64,000 nt of DNA from Atkinsonella hypoxylon (lineage: Eukaryota; Ascomycota; Sordariomycetes; Hypocreales; Clavicipitaceae): assembly GCA_000729835.1 (NCBI GenBank), contig JFHB01000012.1:265710-329709 (forward strand), written 5' to 3'. Numbering within the stretch: position 1 is the stretch's first letter; each line of letters opens with the position of its first letter. The notes under the pieces were generated by a model. The model saw only the letters and a program-made list of their open reading frames with translations. It did no database searches and had not been told where the DNA came from. The position numbers were made by a program, and so were the translations under genes. Positions 21,365-32,960 of this stretch are shown piece after piece.

Positions 21365-23958
21365 GACTGATTATTTCTTTTCCGATTTGCAAGCAGCTTC
21401 GCATTATTTGTGCTGACAGCATGTTCAATCGCTCCACACGTAAATAATTGTAACCAGCAGAAAGAATAAACTTGAACGTGATAATTGATTAGGGAACTTG
21501 GTATTCACAATACCTTTGGAAACGTTTGTCTGGAGAGGATCGATTGAACCCAGGCTTGCTGGACCTGTGCGCCCGTAAACTAGACAAGAGGCACAACCGC
21601 TGTATCCCACGGGCACTTTCCTACAGTTTACCTCGTTTTGGATGGTGAAGTGCGGCTTGTGAACCGAGAACTGAGCATACGAGCACTCGTGGCTGTAGAT
21701 GGAACCAAATCTGTGGACAAAGGTGCCCTGACACGGCCAGCTTCACAGATTGCCGTCGCTGAACATTTGCGTTGTATGTGCGCCCTCGGAACGAATACTC
21801 TCTGACTTGAGAGGTGTGGGACAGTATTGGACTTTTCTCACCACGTATGCCCACGAGCCCGCACATCACTGCCGTTGGTTTGCCGTCGGTTGAACCCAAC
21901 AATGCCCAAGCAATTGCATCCGAAACGGGTTTTCTTCCTGATGGCCCCGCCTCATTCCGCGTTCTTTACCAGAATCAGATACTTGGATAACTTCGACAGA
22001 CTTTCAGAAGTTGTTTTACACTTGAGTGGTCACTGGCGATATACACTTAATCCTTCAGTGTGCTCACAGAGGAGTGGTTCACCCGAAGTCAGAACTCGAG
22101 GTTCAGGGGCTATGTAAGTATAAAGTGTTAATAGTTTCATGACTTCAAGTAATTGACGTCTGAACGGAATCATCCTAAAAGGGGGAGGGGGAGGCAGATT
22201 TCTCGATATCCATATGACAGCATCCGACGGCCAGGCGCCTGTTTGATGGGCTGTCGTGTTCTGGACTCAATTGTCAGACACGGGTAGGCGCGTCATGACA
22301 AACGTCAAAGGATTTCGTCTAGTGCAGAGTGTGCGACCTATGGTGCAGAGTAGCTTGATGTGTTGTGGAACAGATGAGCCAGCAAGCTTGTGGGCGAGAC
22401 TCAGAAAACACGTGGCCATCGAATTGTTTGCTTTTGGAAACTCACGACATTGATGAAGAGTCACATCCGTTGAAGAAGAAAAGTCGCTTCATGAAAGCCT
22501 TGTTTATGGTCGTCTTTGCTGCCACTGTTCGAAGTGGTCGGCCTGCCAAGTTTGGCCGTCGTTTTCAGGTCGTTCCTACTCGTCATTGTATCCCGTTTGT
22601 TACACGTGAAGCCATGCCATATCCACATCGCAGCTGCTCGTAGCCGACGGCTTCGGATGGCTCGTTATCATCAGGGACTGTCGAGCGTTATCCTTCCATT
22701 TAACCTTCATTACTTGAAACGGGAACAAAGAAGTATGGGGAAACACTCCCGTCTCGGAGTCTCCTGAGGTCTAAATCTCCGATAGAAGGGCGCTAGAAAG
22801 CGCCTAAATCTCCAAAGGGTGCACAAGCACATGGCTCAGATTTGAGATGGACCGATTTATGTGCATGGCCCTTCGGGACGTTCGTTGAAGAACAATGTGA
22901 GGGTTGAGGAGTGGGTCTCAAGCGGCTAGTTCATCAACGAAGACTGCGTATTATTTATTTATTGGTGGACGAACCATGCTTCGGGTAGTCGTGGCTATGG
23001 TCTTGTCGTAGTCATCCGGATCCGGACAGGCTGTTTGTTGTACCGTTGCTTTAGTTTCTGGCAAAGTCATATTAGCGCAACTCGTAAGGCTTCGAGCAGC
23101 CACGACTGTCCTTGTAGTGGTCCACGCCCTCATTCGCCTGGAGAGGCAGAGACAGACTTGACTTGGACCACAGCCTCGCTTGAAGCTCACACAGGACTAA
23201 CTGAGGATGAAACCCTTCTTAGATCCACAAAGCAAGAGTAGTAGTCTCTGAATCTGCTCGAGTATTTGTCCCTTGAGATAGAACCTCATATCGATGGTGG
23301 GTAACGTCGGGGTTTCGAGCTCACATTTTTCGGAATAAGTAGTGGCAGACGAAATTTCCATAGCATACAATTATAGAATCTGCCTTCAAAATTGAATATT
23401 TTACGAGCCGAACTTGTGCAACTGCGGCATTCCAGATCCGCAATGCGTTGAGCCTTTCCCAAGACCTTCTCAAGAGTGCTGACGATGGTCAAACGACACG
23501 GCGTTCCGCCCTGGCTTTGGCAACTGGCAGGGCTGGCAGGGCTGGCAAGGGTAATGGCAGCACTGCGGGGCAAATGTGGGCCATCAGGCCTTAGGCAGAA
23601 ATACGCGACCCCTGGTTTGTCGATGCATGTGGATGTGCTTGTGCTATGTATGTTTGGACGCGTCAAATGCAACTGTTTACGTGAACCGCAATCCGTTGCG
23701 ACGACAACAACAACAACAACAAAGGCCATTACCACGCCTCCGCTGGACCGGCCATGTCAAAGAGTCTCAATTGATCGCATGTTGCTCCGGCTTGGCTGTG
23801 CGAGTTCTTCCTCGTTCTTCACGCTGCGTGGCCGCCTTTTTTTACTTGGAGGGGTAAATATAAGGCTCTTGTCTTACTCCCATTGCGTCAATTTTGTTCA
23901 CTCGTTCCGAACGGACTCGAAGTCTACTTTGGGCGCAATCCCAGACACTAAAATCAAG
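21365..23958. other. Large divergent intergenic region
   Basis: The 2.6 kb between the APSES gene and TOP2 carries a G-rich tract near 22181-22196, a GGCAGGGCTGGCAGGGCT-type short tandem near 23527, and a CAA microsatellite at 23704-23721. The TOP2 reading frame is open upstream to about 23476, but the sequence there is low-complexity and lacks TOP2-like features. No other gene was recognised. Confidence 0.5.
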
Positions 23959-26900
23959 ATGGATTCAGACGTCATGTCCGATCCCGCCTTCAGTCCAGGG
24001 GAGGAATCTGATGTTTATGTTCCTGAGAAGGTGAGAACATTGTGAGAATCAATCCCTGCCACCAGCTGTTCAGGTGTGCTGCCTAAAATTGAACAACCCT
24101 CAGATTGCACAACTCTCTCACTTGTTTCGCATGCGAGAGGAGCTGTGCTGTGAGGCTTTCATAGTAAAGCACCAGAGAGCAAGCGCTATCAGCACGGCTA
24201 TATTGAGGTGTACCGAAGTTACAATGGTTCGGGCCGTTTCCTAACTCGTCATATCCAGAAATCAAAACCGAAAGCCGCGGCGAAGCCAGCTGGCAAGAAG
24301 ATGGTGCAAACCACTCTGAAAAAAAAGGCGCCCGCGAAGCGCACAAAACCGGAAAGTGATGACGATGATTCTCTTGGGGTTAAAGACTCCAACTTTTCAA
24401 ATACGCCTCCAAGTTCCAAGAAACAAAAGAAAGTTCCTCCCCCGAAAAAATCGAGCGGCATTCCGCTAGCAGAAGTCGAGAATGACAGTGTGGTTGTTGA
24501 CTCTCCCACCAAACCAGCGGTCAAATCGTCCAAGTCGAAAACGGCAACAGAGACATATCAAAAGCTCACACAGCTGGAACACATCATCAAGCGACCCGAC
24601 ACGTACATCGGATCGGTGGAGAAGACAGAGCAACAAATGTGGGTGTTCAACAAAGAGACGTCGCAGATGGAGTACAAGAATGTTACCTTCGTTCCCGGTC
24701 TCTACAAGATTTTTGACGAAATTCTGGTCAACGCGGCCGACAACAAGCAGAATGACAGCTCCATGACTCAAATGAAAATCACCATTAGTCGAGAATCTGG
24801 AGTCATCAGTGTGGAAAACAATGGCAAAGGGATTCCGGTTGAAATTCATGAGAAGGAGAATATTTATATCCCCGAACTTATCTTCGGACACCTCCTGGCC
24901 GGATCCAATTTCGATGATAACGAACAGAGAACAGTTGGTGGACGTAATGGTTATGGCGCGAAGCTTTGCAATGTTTTCAGCACAGAATTTACGTTGGAAT
25001 TACAAGACAGTGCAAATGGAAAGAGATACAAGCAGACGTGGACTGACAACATGCAAAAAATGCAAAAGGCAAAAATCACGTCCAACAAGACTGCGGATTT
25101 CGTCCGTGTTACTTTCAAACCAGATTACAACCGGTTCTCTATGCCTGAGGGTATTGACGATGATCTGGAGTCTCTCCTCTACCGCCGTGTATACGATATG
25201 GCGGGAACAGTACGTGGAGTGAAGGTCTTCCTGAATGGGGAGCAGATCAAAATCAAAGAATTCAAATCGTACTGCGACCTTTATGCCAAAGCTATCGCTG
25301 CTGAACGCACAGCGGAGGAAGGTGGGAACCCGACATGTACCGTCGAGATGGACAAAGAGAAGAGCCATCCACGCTGGGAGATTGGATTTACAGTATCTGA
25401 TGGAAATTTTCAACAAGTCTCATTTGTCAATTCCATCGCTACGACTTCTGGGGGCACACACGTCAACTACATTGCTGATCAAATCACGGGCGCACTGCTT
25501 AAGATCCTCGATAAAAGGAAGAAAGGGCACGGTCTCAAGCAAAGTCATCTTCGAAATCACATTTTCATCTTTGTCAATTGCTTAATCACTAACCCAGCTT
25601 TCAACTCGCAGACTAAAGAGCAGCTTACAACTAAAGTTAGTCAGTTTGGTAGCAAATGTGTTTTAGGAGAGAACTTCCTGAAAGCAATCGCCAAGTCGGA
25701 TGCCATCCAAAATATCATGGACTTCGCGCAGAAAAAGGCCGACAAGATGATGTCAAAGAGTGACGGTAGTAAGAGGGCAAGAGTAAGCAACGCCAAGCTG
25801 GTCGAGGCCAACTTGGCTGGCACTCGCCGTGGGCATGAATGCACCCTCATTCTCACTGAAGGTGACTCTGCCAAAGGTCTTGCTGTATCTGGACGAGCGA
25901 TCCTTGATCCTGATCGAATCGGCGTATTCCCCCTTCGAGGAAAGTTGCTCAACGTCAGAGATGCGTCAATCGACCAGATCACGAAGAACCAGGAGATCCA
26001 GAATATCAAGCAGTTTCTGGGCTTAAAACACAAGCAAGTGTATACAGATACGAAAAGTCTCCGCTATGGCCACCTCATGATTATGGCCGATCAAGATCAC
26101 GACGGGAGTCACATTAAAGGTCTTCTTATCAACTTTCTCCAGGTTCAATTCCCCTCTTTGCTACAGATCCCTGAGTTCTTCCGCGAATTCGTTACACCGA
26201 TTGTTAAGGTTTGGCAGGGCCCCGATCCTAAAAAACCCAAGAAGCTCAAGTCATTCTTCACTCAGCCACAATATGAAGAGTGGAAGATTGCGCACAAGGC
26301 AGAACTCTCAAGATGGGAGTCCAAGTACTTAAAGGGTCTAGGAACTAGTTCCAACGAAGATGCCCAGGTCTACTTCACGAATCTAGATGATCACCTGAAA
26401 GAATTCGATGTGATGAAACCAGAAGAAGCCGAGCTCTTTGATCTTGTATTTTCCAAGAAGAAGGCAGATGCTCGAAAGGAGTGGCTGGGAAATTTTATTC
26501 CTGGCACTTTCCTGGATCATTCAACGAAAGCCATTACCTACAGGGACTTCGTTAGTAAAGAGCTGATTCTGTTCAGTATGGCTGACAACATGCGTTCTAT
26601 TCCGTCTGTTATTGATGGCTTGAAACCTGGTCAGCGAAAGGTTCTCTACGCTTGTTTTAAGCGGAACTTGGTCAAGGATAAAAAGGTTGTTGAGCTTGCT
26701 GGTTATGTGTCTGAACAGACTGCATACCATCACGGTGAAGCCTCACTGCAACAAACAATTATTGGCTTGGCGCAAAATTTTGTTGGATCTAACAACATTA
26801 ATATTTTAGAACCAAGTGGTAACTTTGGTTCTCGTCTTGCTGGTGGCTCTGACGCTGCTAGTCCCCGTTATACCTTCACTCGCTTGGCACCGTTCGCTAA

Positions 26901-29262
26901 GAAGATTTTCTCTCCTTTGGACGAACCCAGCCTAAAGCATCAGTATGATGATGACAACAAGATCGAACCAGAGGTCTATTCCCCGATCATACCTATGGTT
27001 CTAGTTAATGGAGCTGATGGTATCGGAACCGGATGGAGCACGAGCATTCCCAACTATCACCCAGCAGATATTGTCATGAATCTAAAACGTCGTATGGGTC
27101 GTCTTGATAAGGATGACACGGAAGAAAAGCCGTTTGAAACAATGAAACCTTGGTTTCGAGGCTGGAAGGGCAACGTAGAGCCTGCTGGCCCTGACAGATA
27201 CAAGTTTAACGGTATTGCATACCAGAGTGAGCATAACCCGAATGAGATTGTGGTCACCGAATTGCCAATCCGCATGTGGACGGATGATTTCAAGGCGAAG
27301 CTTGAAAAAGTCATCAGTGGTGTCGACGGCCCGTCTTGGATCAAGGATTACAAAGAATTCAACGACCATAAGACCGTTCACTTTGAGATCATGGTGGATG
27401 AGAAGCATGTGCCGAAGATGCTTGAGGAAGGCCTTTTAGAGCGGTTCAAGCTCGCTAAGCAGATTGCTACATCCAATTTAGTTGCATTCGACTCGAGAGG
27501 GCAGATCCGAAAGTATGAGAAGGTTGAAGAAATCTTGGAAGAGTATTATCAGCACAGAATTGAGATGTATGCTGACAGAAAGGTAAAACACGCTTCATTG
27601 ATCAGTACAAAAATAAGCTTTTGTTAACATTTGCGCAGCAATACTGGCTGAAAGTCTATCACTCGGATTACCGCAAACTGAAGAACCAGTGGCGGTTTAT
27701 TAAGGAGGTTAATGACGGAGATCTTGTCATAGCTAGGAAGAAGAAAGGCGTGATAGTACAGGAGCTTCGCGACCGAGAATATGAAGCGTTCCCACCAAAC
27801 AGCAACAAGTCGGCCAAAGATGATAAGTCCGACGCTGAGGACCAAAACGACGATGACGATGCTGCAGCTGCCAGTGGCGCTCATGATTATGATTATTTAC
27901 TTTCTGTGAGTTTGTCTCCGGCTCCGGGTTCGGATGACGTTGCTTGAGGTACATCTGTTGACTGAAATTGTGTAGATGCCAATATGGTCGCTTACTGCGG
28001 AACGATTGGATAAGTTGAATGCCGCAATCGCTAAGAAAAAGGCCGAGCACGACAATCTTATGGCCAAGAGTGAGAAGGATCTCTGGTGTGCAGACCTTGA
28101 CGATTTCATGGTCGAATGGGATGCTCAACTTGCTCTTGAAGCGGAACTTCAGACGCAGATTCGTCGTATGGGGCGAAGAGTGTCCAAGAAGATTGGTGCC
28201 GGCCGCTCTCGCAAGGTCAAGGACGATGATGACTATGCTCCAGAAAAGAAGCCACGGGCTAAAGGCAAGGCCGCAGCGACCAAGCCAGCGCCAAAGATCA
28301 AGGTTGAGACGAAGAGCGCTCAAAGGTTTGCCGAAATGTTCAGCTCAAAGACAAAGAAGGAAGCTAAGGACGACGCTATGGACTTGTCTGACAACTTCTC
28401 TGATGATGACTTCATGGCACTCAGCCGTAGCAAGCCTGCAGCTGCCCCAACTGCTGAACTGTCGCAATCTCAATCGGCGTCGCAAACACCCTCTGAAGAG
28501 CCTGAGGTTAGCCGACCGTCGAGACGAGCTGCAGCATCAAAGGCGAAAACCCTTTTTGATGTTTCTTCTGACAGCGAAGACAATGATGACGAATTGTTAG
28601 GGGATATCGGCTCCATGGTCAAAGGAATGCCAAAGTCAACTGCAGATGATGCAGGAAGAGTTAGCTTACATACAATGAACCGACCAGAATCAAGCCATGG
28701 CACTGGTGCTTCGAGCAGCCTTCCAAGGCTTAAGACGAAGCCTTCCAAGTCCACGGTAGATATTGACAGTCACGACGAGACCAACTATGAGCTTCTGGCC
28801 AAATCATCGCCTCACAAAACAAGGACCAAAGAGGAAGATGAGAAAATGGAGTCCGACGACGAGCTGGCGTCCCAAGTGGCTATGGCGGTGACGGCCAAAG
28901 CAGACAGCGGCCCGGCGCCAGTTAAGAAAGCCCGAGCCAAACCTGCAGCGTCCAGAGCCAAGGCAGAACCAAAGAAGGCAGGGGCAGCAGCTAAGGCTAA
29001 GGCTAAGGCTACCGCGTTGTCGCCTGCTGCTAAGGCATACGCTGCCAAGAAGAAGGTCAAGGGCGTCAAAGCAAGCGCGCTTGCAGACTCGGACACTGAC
29101 ATAGAGGACCCTGCGTCTCCCATCTCCAAGCCGAAACCCGCACCCGCCGCCCGCGGTCGTCCTAGCCGAGCCGCCGCTGCCAAAAGACCAGTGATTGTGG
29201 ATGAAGACTCATCTGTAGTGCAGGATGAGAGTGACGACCCTTTTGAGATGGACGATGATTGA
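23959..29262 (+). CDS. TOP2: DNA topoisomerase II
   Basis: Type IIA topoisomerase that passes one DNA duplex through another with ATP hydrolysis; essential for chromosome segregation. Exons 23959-24030, 24259-27582, 27639-27905 and 27976-29262 give 1649 residues. The short first exon encodes an acidic start (MDSDVMSDPAF). The GHKL ATPase has GRNGYGAK near residues 252-259. The TOPRIM domain has EGDSAKG (Glu near 558) and the metal-binding DQDHDG (residues 635-640). PLRGKLLNVR and the catalytic tyrosine in SPRYTFT (about residue 895) mark the breakage-reunion core. The last exon encodes the coiled-coil exit gate followed by a disordered Lys/Ser/Asp-rich C-terminal domain with nuclear-localisation-like KKKVK and a terminal acidic patch. 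Length matches fungal Top2. The first intron (228 bp) is long compared with others here. Confidence 0.97.
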
Positions 29263-29830
29263 ACTGCTTGAAGTGCTAAGCTATGTGATCTAATGTTTGC
29301 TTGGATTGATAAACAAGTTTTGTGGAATTGGGCGAATCGGGGGCAGGCTGGTCAACCGGGGAGCCAGAGGCGTTGGCTGGATAACTGTATATCTTTCATG
29401 CTGCTTTATTTCCGTGCTAAGAGCTTTGCTTGACATGCAAGAGCTGCCGAGCACTTATTACTATTGATGCATGCATTGTGCTTTCATAAGAGCTTGCTGT
29501 TTGTTGCCCAGGCTTATCGATAATAGAGGGGGTGAAGGAGGGGTGATTGGAGGGCTGTTATTGGAGGGCTGTTATTGGAGGGCTGTTATTGGAGGGCTGT
29601 TATTGGAGGGCTGTTATTGGAGGGCTGTTATTGGAGGGGTAGGCGGTAGGAGAGTCTCTGAGCGTGCTCGCTCCCTCTGCTCCTCGAATCAATCCAATTT
29701 TTTGTTGCTTTTTGTTGCGCAGTGCTTGAAAAAGTATGTCTCAGTCATCGACTTTAGCTTAACTTGTGGTCCTCAACGTCCATTCAATACCCAGTACATT
29801 GGGCAGCAATCGCCGCGCCCCATCGTAGCC
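29263..29830. other. Intergenic region with minisatellite
   Basis: The 568 bp between TOP2 and the Tap42 gene hold a 14-bp tandem repeat at 29549-29638 and otherwise nothing recognisable. The Tap42 frame is open through the repeat, but the first good ATG (GCCATGGCC context) is at 29831. Confidence 0.6.
29549..29638 (+). repeat. 14-bp tandem repeat, 6.4 copies
   Basis: The unit GGAGGGCTGTTATT is repeated six times without a mismatch and continues into a seventh partial copy. It lies about 190 bp upstream of the Tap42 start codon, within the presumed promoter or leader. Perfect copies suggest recent expansion. Confidence 0.95.
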
Positions 29831-30877
29831 ATGGCCTCAGACGAGCCGCTATCTCTCGACACAGCCTTTCACAACGCCGAAGCGAAACGACAATCACTCG
29901 AGAACACACCCGCCACATCGCCAACATACGGGGCTGACCTCGCGGCTCTCCTCTCCCAGTACGCCTCTCTCGTCGAGCAAGTCCACACCCTGGCGCTTTT
30001 CTCACCCAACGAGGGCATCGAAGATGTGTCCACCTCATCACTACGCTACCTCGTCCTTGACCATACCATAGCCGAGCTCATCCAGCGAACACCCTTCTCG
30101 GGCCCTAAACACCGCAGACTGGTTCTCCAATCCGCAAGAGATGCCTACGAGCGCTTCCTCTCCCTCGTAGACGGATACGCCTTGGTCACTGGGCCCTACG
30201 CCAAGATGCTAGAGCGGTATCGAAACGACGAGGAGCAGTTCGCAGTCGTACCGCGCCACACCGACATGGCAGCCAGGCGGGAGGCCAAGATGGCCAACTT
30301 CCAAGCCGACAAATCTCTGCGGGATAAACTGGCCGTGTTGAAACAGGACCGCGGCTACACGGAGAAAGACGAGGAGGCCGTTCGGCAGGTGCACATCCTG
30401 GATGTGCAGTGGCGGATCCATAAGACGTTCGAGGGACTCGACTCTCTCAACCAGGAAGCGGACATGCTGAAGATGGCGCCTGAGGAAACCGACGACTCGG
30501 GCGGACCAGGCGGTCAGGAGAACGACGAGACACTGCGCCTGGATGCGCCTTTTCAAAAGAGCCTTCTCCACAAGGGGGGGCCGTTGCTCTCCGCACAGGG
30601 GCGACCGCTGCAGTCTTTCACGCTGGTTGGGTCGAGGACCGATCTTGCGAAGGGGGTGTTTCGGCCGGGCCATAACTTGCCTACCATGTCGATTGACGAG
30701 TACCTGGAGGAGGAGAAGAGGAGGGGGGGCATCGCGGGCGGCACAGATGTGCCGCGCGAGGTGGTGGACGAGGATGACATGGAGGCCGTGGACCGGGAGA
30801 CGTACAAGGCTAGGGAGTGGGATGACTTCAAGGATGAGAACCGGAGGGGGGCCGGCAATACGCTGAATATGGGGTGA
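29831..30877 (+). CDS. TAP42: Tap42/alpha4 family PP2A-associated protein
   Basis: Regulator that binds catalytic subunits of PP2A-type phosphatases downstream of TORC1 (yeast Tap42, mammalian alpha4/IGBP1). One exon encodes 348 residues. The N-terminal two-thirds is predicted all-helical, with family features LRYLVLDHTIAELI, a stretch of basic RRxAKMANFQADK, and an EAVRQVHILDVQWRIHKTFEGLDSL-type helix (residues about 190-220). The C-terminal part is less ordered and contains the conserved MSIDEYLEEEKRRGGI followed by an acidic DEDDMEAVDRETYKAREWDD tail. The start at 29831 has the context GCCATGGCC. An upstream in-frame extension runs through the 14-bp satellite and is unlikely to be translated. 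Codon usage is GC-rich, as in CNS1. Confidence 0.93.
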   Translation: MASDEPLSLDTAFHNAEAKRQSLENTPATSPTYGADLAALLSQYASLVEQVHTLALFSPNEGIEDVSTSSLRYLVLDHTIAELIQRTPFSGPKHRRLVLQSARDAYERFLSLVDGYALVTGPYAKMLERYRNDEEQFAVVPRHTDMAARREAKMANFQADKSLRDKLAVLKQDRGYTEKDEEAVRQVHILDVQWRIHKTFEGLDSLNQEADMLKMAPEETDDSGGPGGQENDETLRLDAPFQKSLLHKGGPLLSAQGRPLQSFTLVGSRTDLAKGVFRPGHNLPTMSIDEYLEEEKRRGGIAGGTDVPREVVDEDDMEAVDRETYKAREWDDFKDENRRGAGNTLNMG

Positions 30878-31319
30878 TGTCATTGTGCCTCTGCCATTGG
30901 GCTTAGGTCGGCGTAGTAGAAGACGTCCGTTAATGAAGCACGATGACTATAGCACAATGAATTGATATGACTATGCATGGGTGTTAGTGGAAACGTGACG
31001 TGCCATTAGTACGAGTATCGAGTAGTAAGTATATTGGGGATTCAAAGTCCAGTGCTGATGCTAATGGGCTTCACCTTACTTCCATGTTAGACGACTACAA
31101 TGTGTCTTTACGTACATTGGGATTCGGATGAATGATGATGGACACACTTGCACATTCCATTAGGCTGAACCAGAGTAAGTGCTCTAACGCACTTTATAAG
31201 CAAGCTGAAAGATCAAGACACAGTTTACATAGGTCCATGCATCCGCTCCATTCCCGACAGCTTCGCACCTGCTCCAGAGCTACACGCAGCTAAGCTCAGT
31301 ACATAGAACCCCCAAGACA
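30878..31319. other. Convergent intergenic region
   Basis: Between the convergent stops of the Tap42 and BTB-like genes. Ordinary AT-richer 3' flanks, with no repeat or family-like frame recognised. Confidence 0.5.
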
Positions 31320-32960
31320 TCAGACTTGCCTGCCCATCTTGATAACAACCAAGCCATCATCGCTATCGCTCTCGACATCAGAAGACAGTGTTTCCTGCGC
31401 GTCCACGTCCACGTCCGACATATCGTCTGCGTCATCGAAAAGCGCAGTGACAGCGTCGCCTGCGCCCTGGGGCATCGCGAACCGAGCGTCTTGGTACTCG
31501 CTACATTCTGCCTCGAACGTTTCTGACGCCAAGGATACATCATCTGCTATGACATTGTCGCTTGCGCAGACGATGGATGTACCATCGTGGACGTCAACCG
31601 AGCCGCTTGCAATGCTGCTCAGGTCCAAGGCTGAGATTTCCTCTGGCAACGAGCCACTTGGGCTCGGTGGTACAGATGATGAGGCTATGGTTCGCGCGGT
31701 GCGGAAGGCTGGACCAGGGCCATCCATGTCCGTCGGGGGCATCTCATCTTTGAAAACGCCGCCTGGTATGGCATTCTTTTGCTCATCGGTGCAACCGCCG
31801 GTTTGTCTGCCAAACAGAGTAGCCATCGGTCGATCGCGCTTCGTCGAGGGCTCATAGTGTGTTGCAGTTCTTGATGCTACCTTTTTATTCTTCACCATCG
31901 TACGGAAAGCAGCCTGAGTCACTTCTGGCAGCTCCAGAGCGTAGCCAATTCGGAGCGCTTCATCTGGTAATGCTTGGATGAAGTCAGCGTTGCTATCGTG
32001 CATGATCCACTGCGCGACGTGGTCACGGATAACAGAGGTGCAATCGAAGAGTTGAGCCACGGCCACGAGCGTCCAGACTCGGCTGGCTGAATCCAGCGCT
32101 ATCTCTCGGCCTTCTAGAAGCATCATCAGACGGATGATGCTGTTCCTATGCCGTATAGGGCAGTAATCGGGAACACGTCGATACTCGGGCGTTTCATGTA
32201 GTTTGCCTATTCCCCGGGCCTCGAGCGTCGACAGTCGTGACCCCAAGGTCTTTTCTTCAACAGGTACCGTATCTTTGACAAGAGCATCTACGTCAGGACC
32301 AAAGCCGGTGTGGCGAGACTGTTGCCGCTTGCAGCAACAGACGTCATCGTGGCCAGTCACAAGACTAGTTTCGGTGTCATCACATCGATGGGAAGTCCAC
32401 CAGTTCATGATTCCGGGAGTAAGTGATGTCTCCGTCATCTGGAATACCAATTCATCCCCTTCAGACGGCGGAGTGAGGTCCAAGACAAACTTGACGTCGT
32501 CGGGCAGCTTATTGGTGAGCTTCCGCATGCGCTGGACTCGGAACTGATATGATGGTTCTAGCATTTCTGCAAACATTGACGATCCTGAGGCCTTGAGTTT
32601 TTCAGAGTGAATTCGGAAGGATTGCGAGGTATAGTTTGCGTTGTCGCAGTCGGCCATCCTGCGAGACTCCGTGGGAATGTTGGGGGCATCAACAAAAACC
32701 AGCGTATCTCCATCATTGAGCCCAGATCGAACATTGTGAATCATGAACAAGTCCACGTTCTTTAAAGCTTCGAAATTTGCAAACTTGGGTGCATGTTTGT
32801 TCTTGCTCCCCATCCCAGGTGGAGAGTTATAACCCGTACTAACAGCACGCCGAGACTGGTTAACATTTTGCACCTGTTCCTTTGTGGCGCGAAGGGCAGA
32901 ATACAATGTCCGAGCACAGAACTGGGTCGTTACCGATGAGCTGTCGCCGCCTTGATCCAT
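31320..32960 (-). CDS. BTB-like fungal protein with acidic disordered tail
   Basis: Uncharacterised protein. One exon from the ATG at 32960 gives 546 residues; an upstream ATG at 32990 would add ten. The pattern DTLVFVDAPNIPTES followed by SQSFRIHSEKLKASGSSMFAEML resembles the start of fungal BTB/POZ-like domains, in which FRIHSEKL corresponds to the FxVHKxxL element. A second block, RHRNSIIRLMMLLEGREIALDSASRVWTL through DHVAQWIMHDSNADFIQALPDEALRIGYALELPE, looks like a helical BACK-type region (about residues 275-360). After residue about 390 the sequence becomes Ser/Asp-rich and acidic, ending ESDSDDGLVVIKMGRQV. Homologues I recall continue with more helical sequence here, so the C-terminus may be diverged or truncated. 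Role unknown; BTB proteins often act as adaptors. Confidence 0.75.
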   Translation of the reverse strand: MDQGGDSSSVTTQFCARTLYSALRATKEQVQNVNQSRRAVSTGYNSPPGMGSKNKHAPKFANFEALKNVDLFMIHNVRSGLNDGDTLVFVDAPNIPTESRRMADCDNANYTSQSFRIHSEKLKASGSSMFAEMLEPSYQFRVQRMRKLTNKLPDDVKFVLDLTPPSEGDELVFQMTETSLTPGIMNWWTSHRCDDTETSLVTGHDDVCCCKRQQSRHTGFGPDVDALVKDTVPVEEKTLGSRLSTLEARGIGKLHETPEYRRVPDYCPIRHRNSIIRLMMLLEGREIALDSASRVWTLVAVAQLFDCTSVIRDHVAQWIMHDSNADFIQALPDEALRIGYALELPEVTQAAFRTMVKNKKVASRTATHYEPSTKRDRPMATLFGRQTGGCTDEQKNAIPGGVFKDEMPPTDMDGPGPAFRTARTIASSSVPPSPSGSLPEEISALDLSSIASGSVDVHDGTSIVCASDNVIADDVSLASETFEAECSEYQDARFAMPQGAGDAVTALFDDADDMSDVDVDAQETLSSDVESDSDDGLVVIKMGRQV

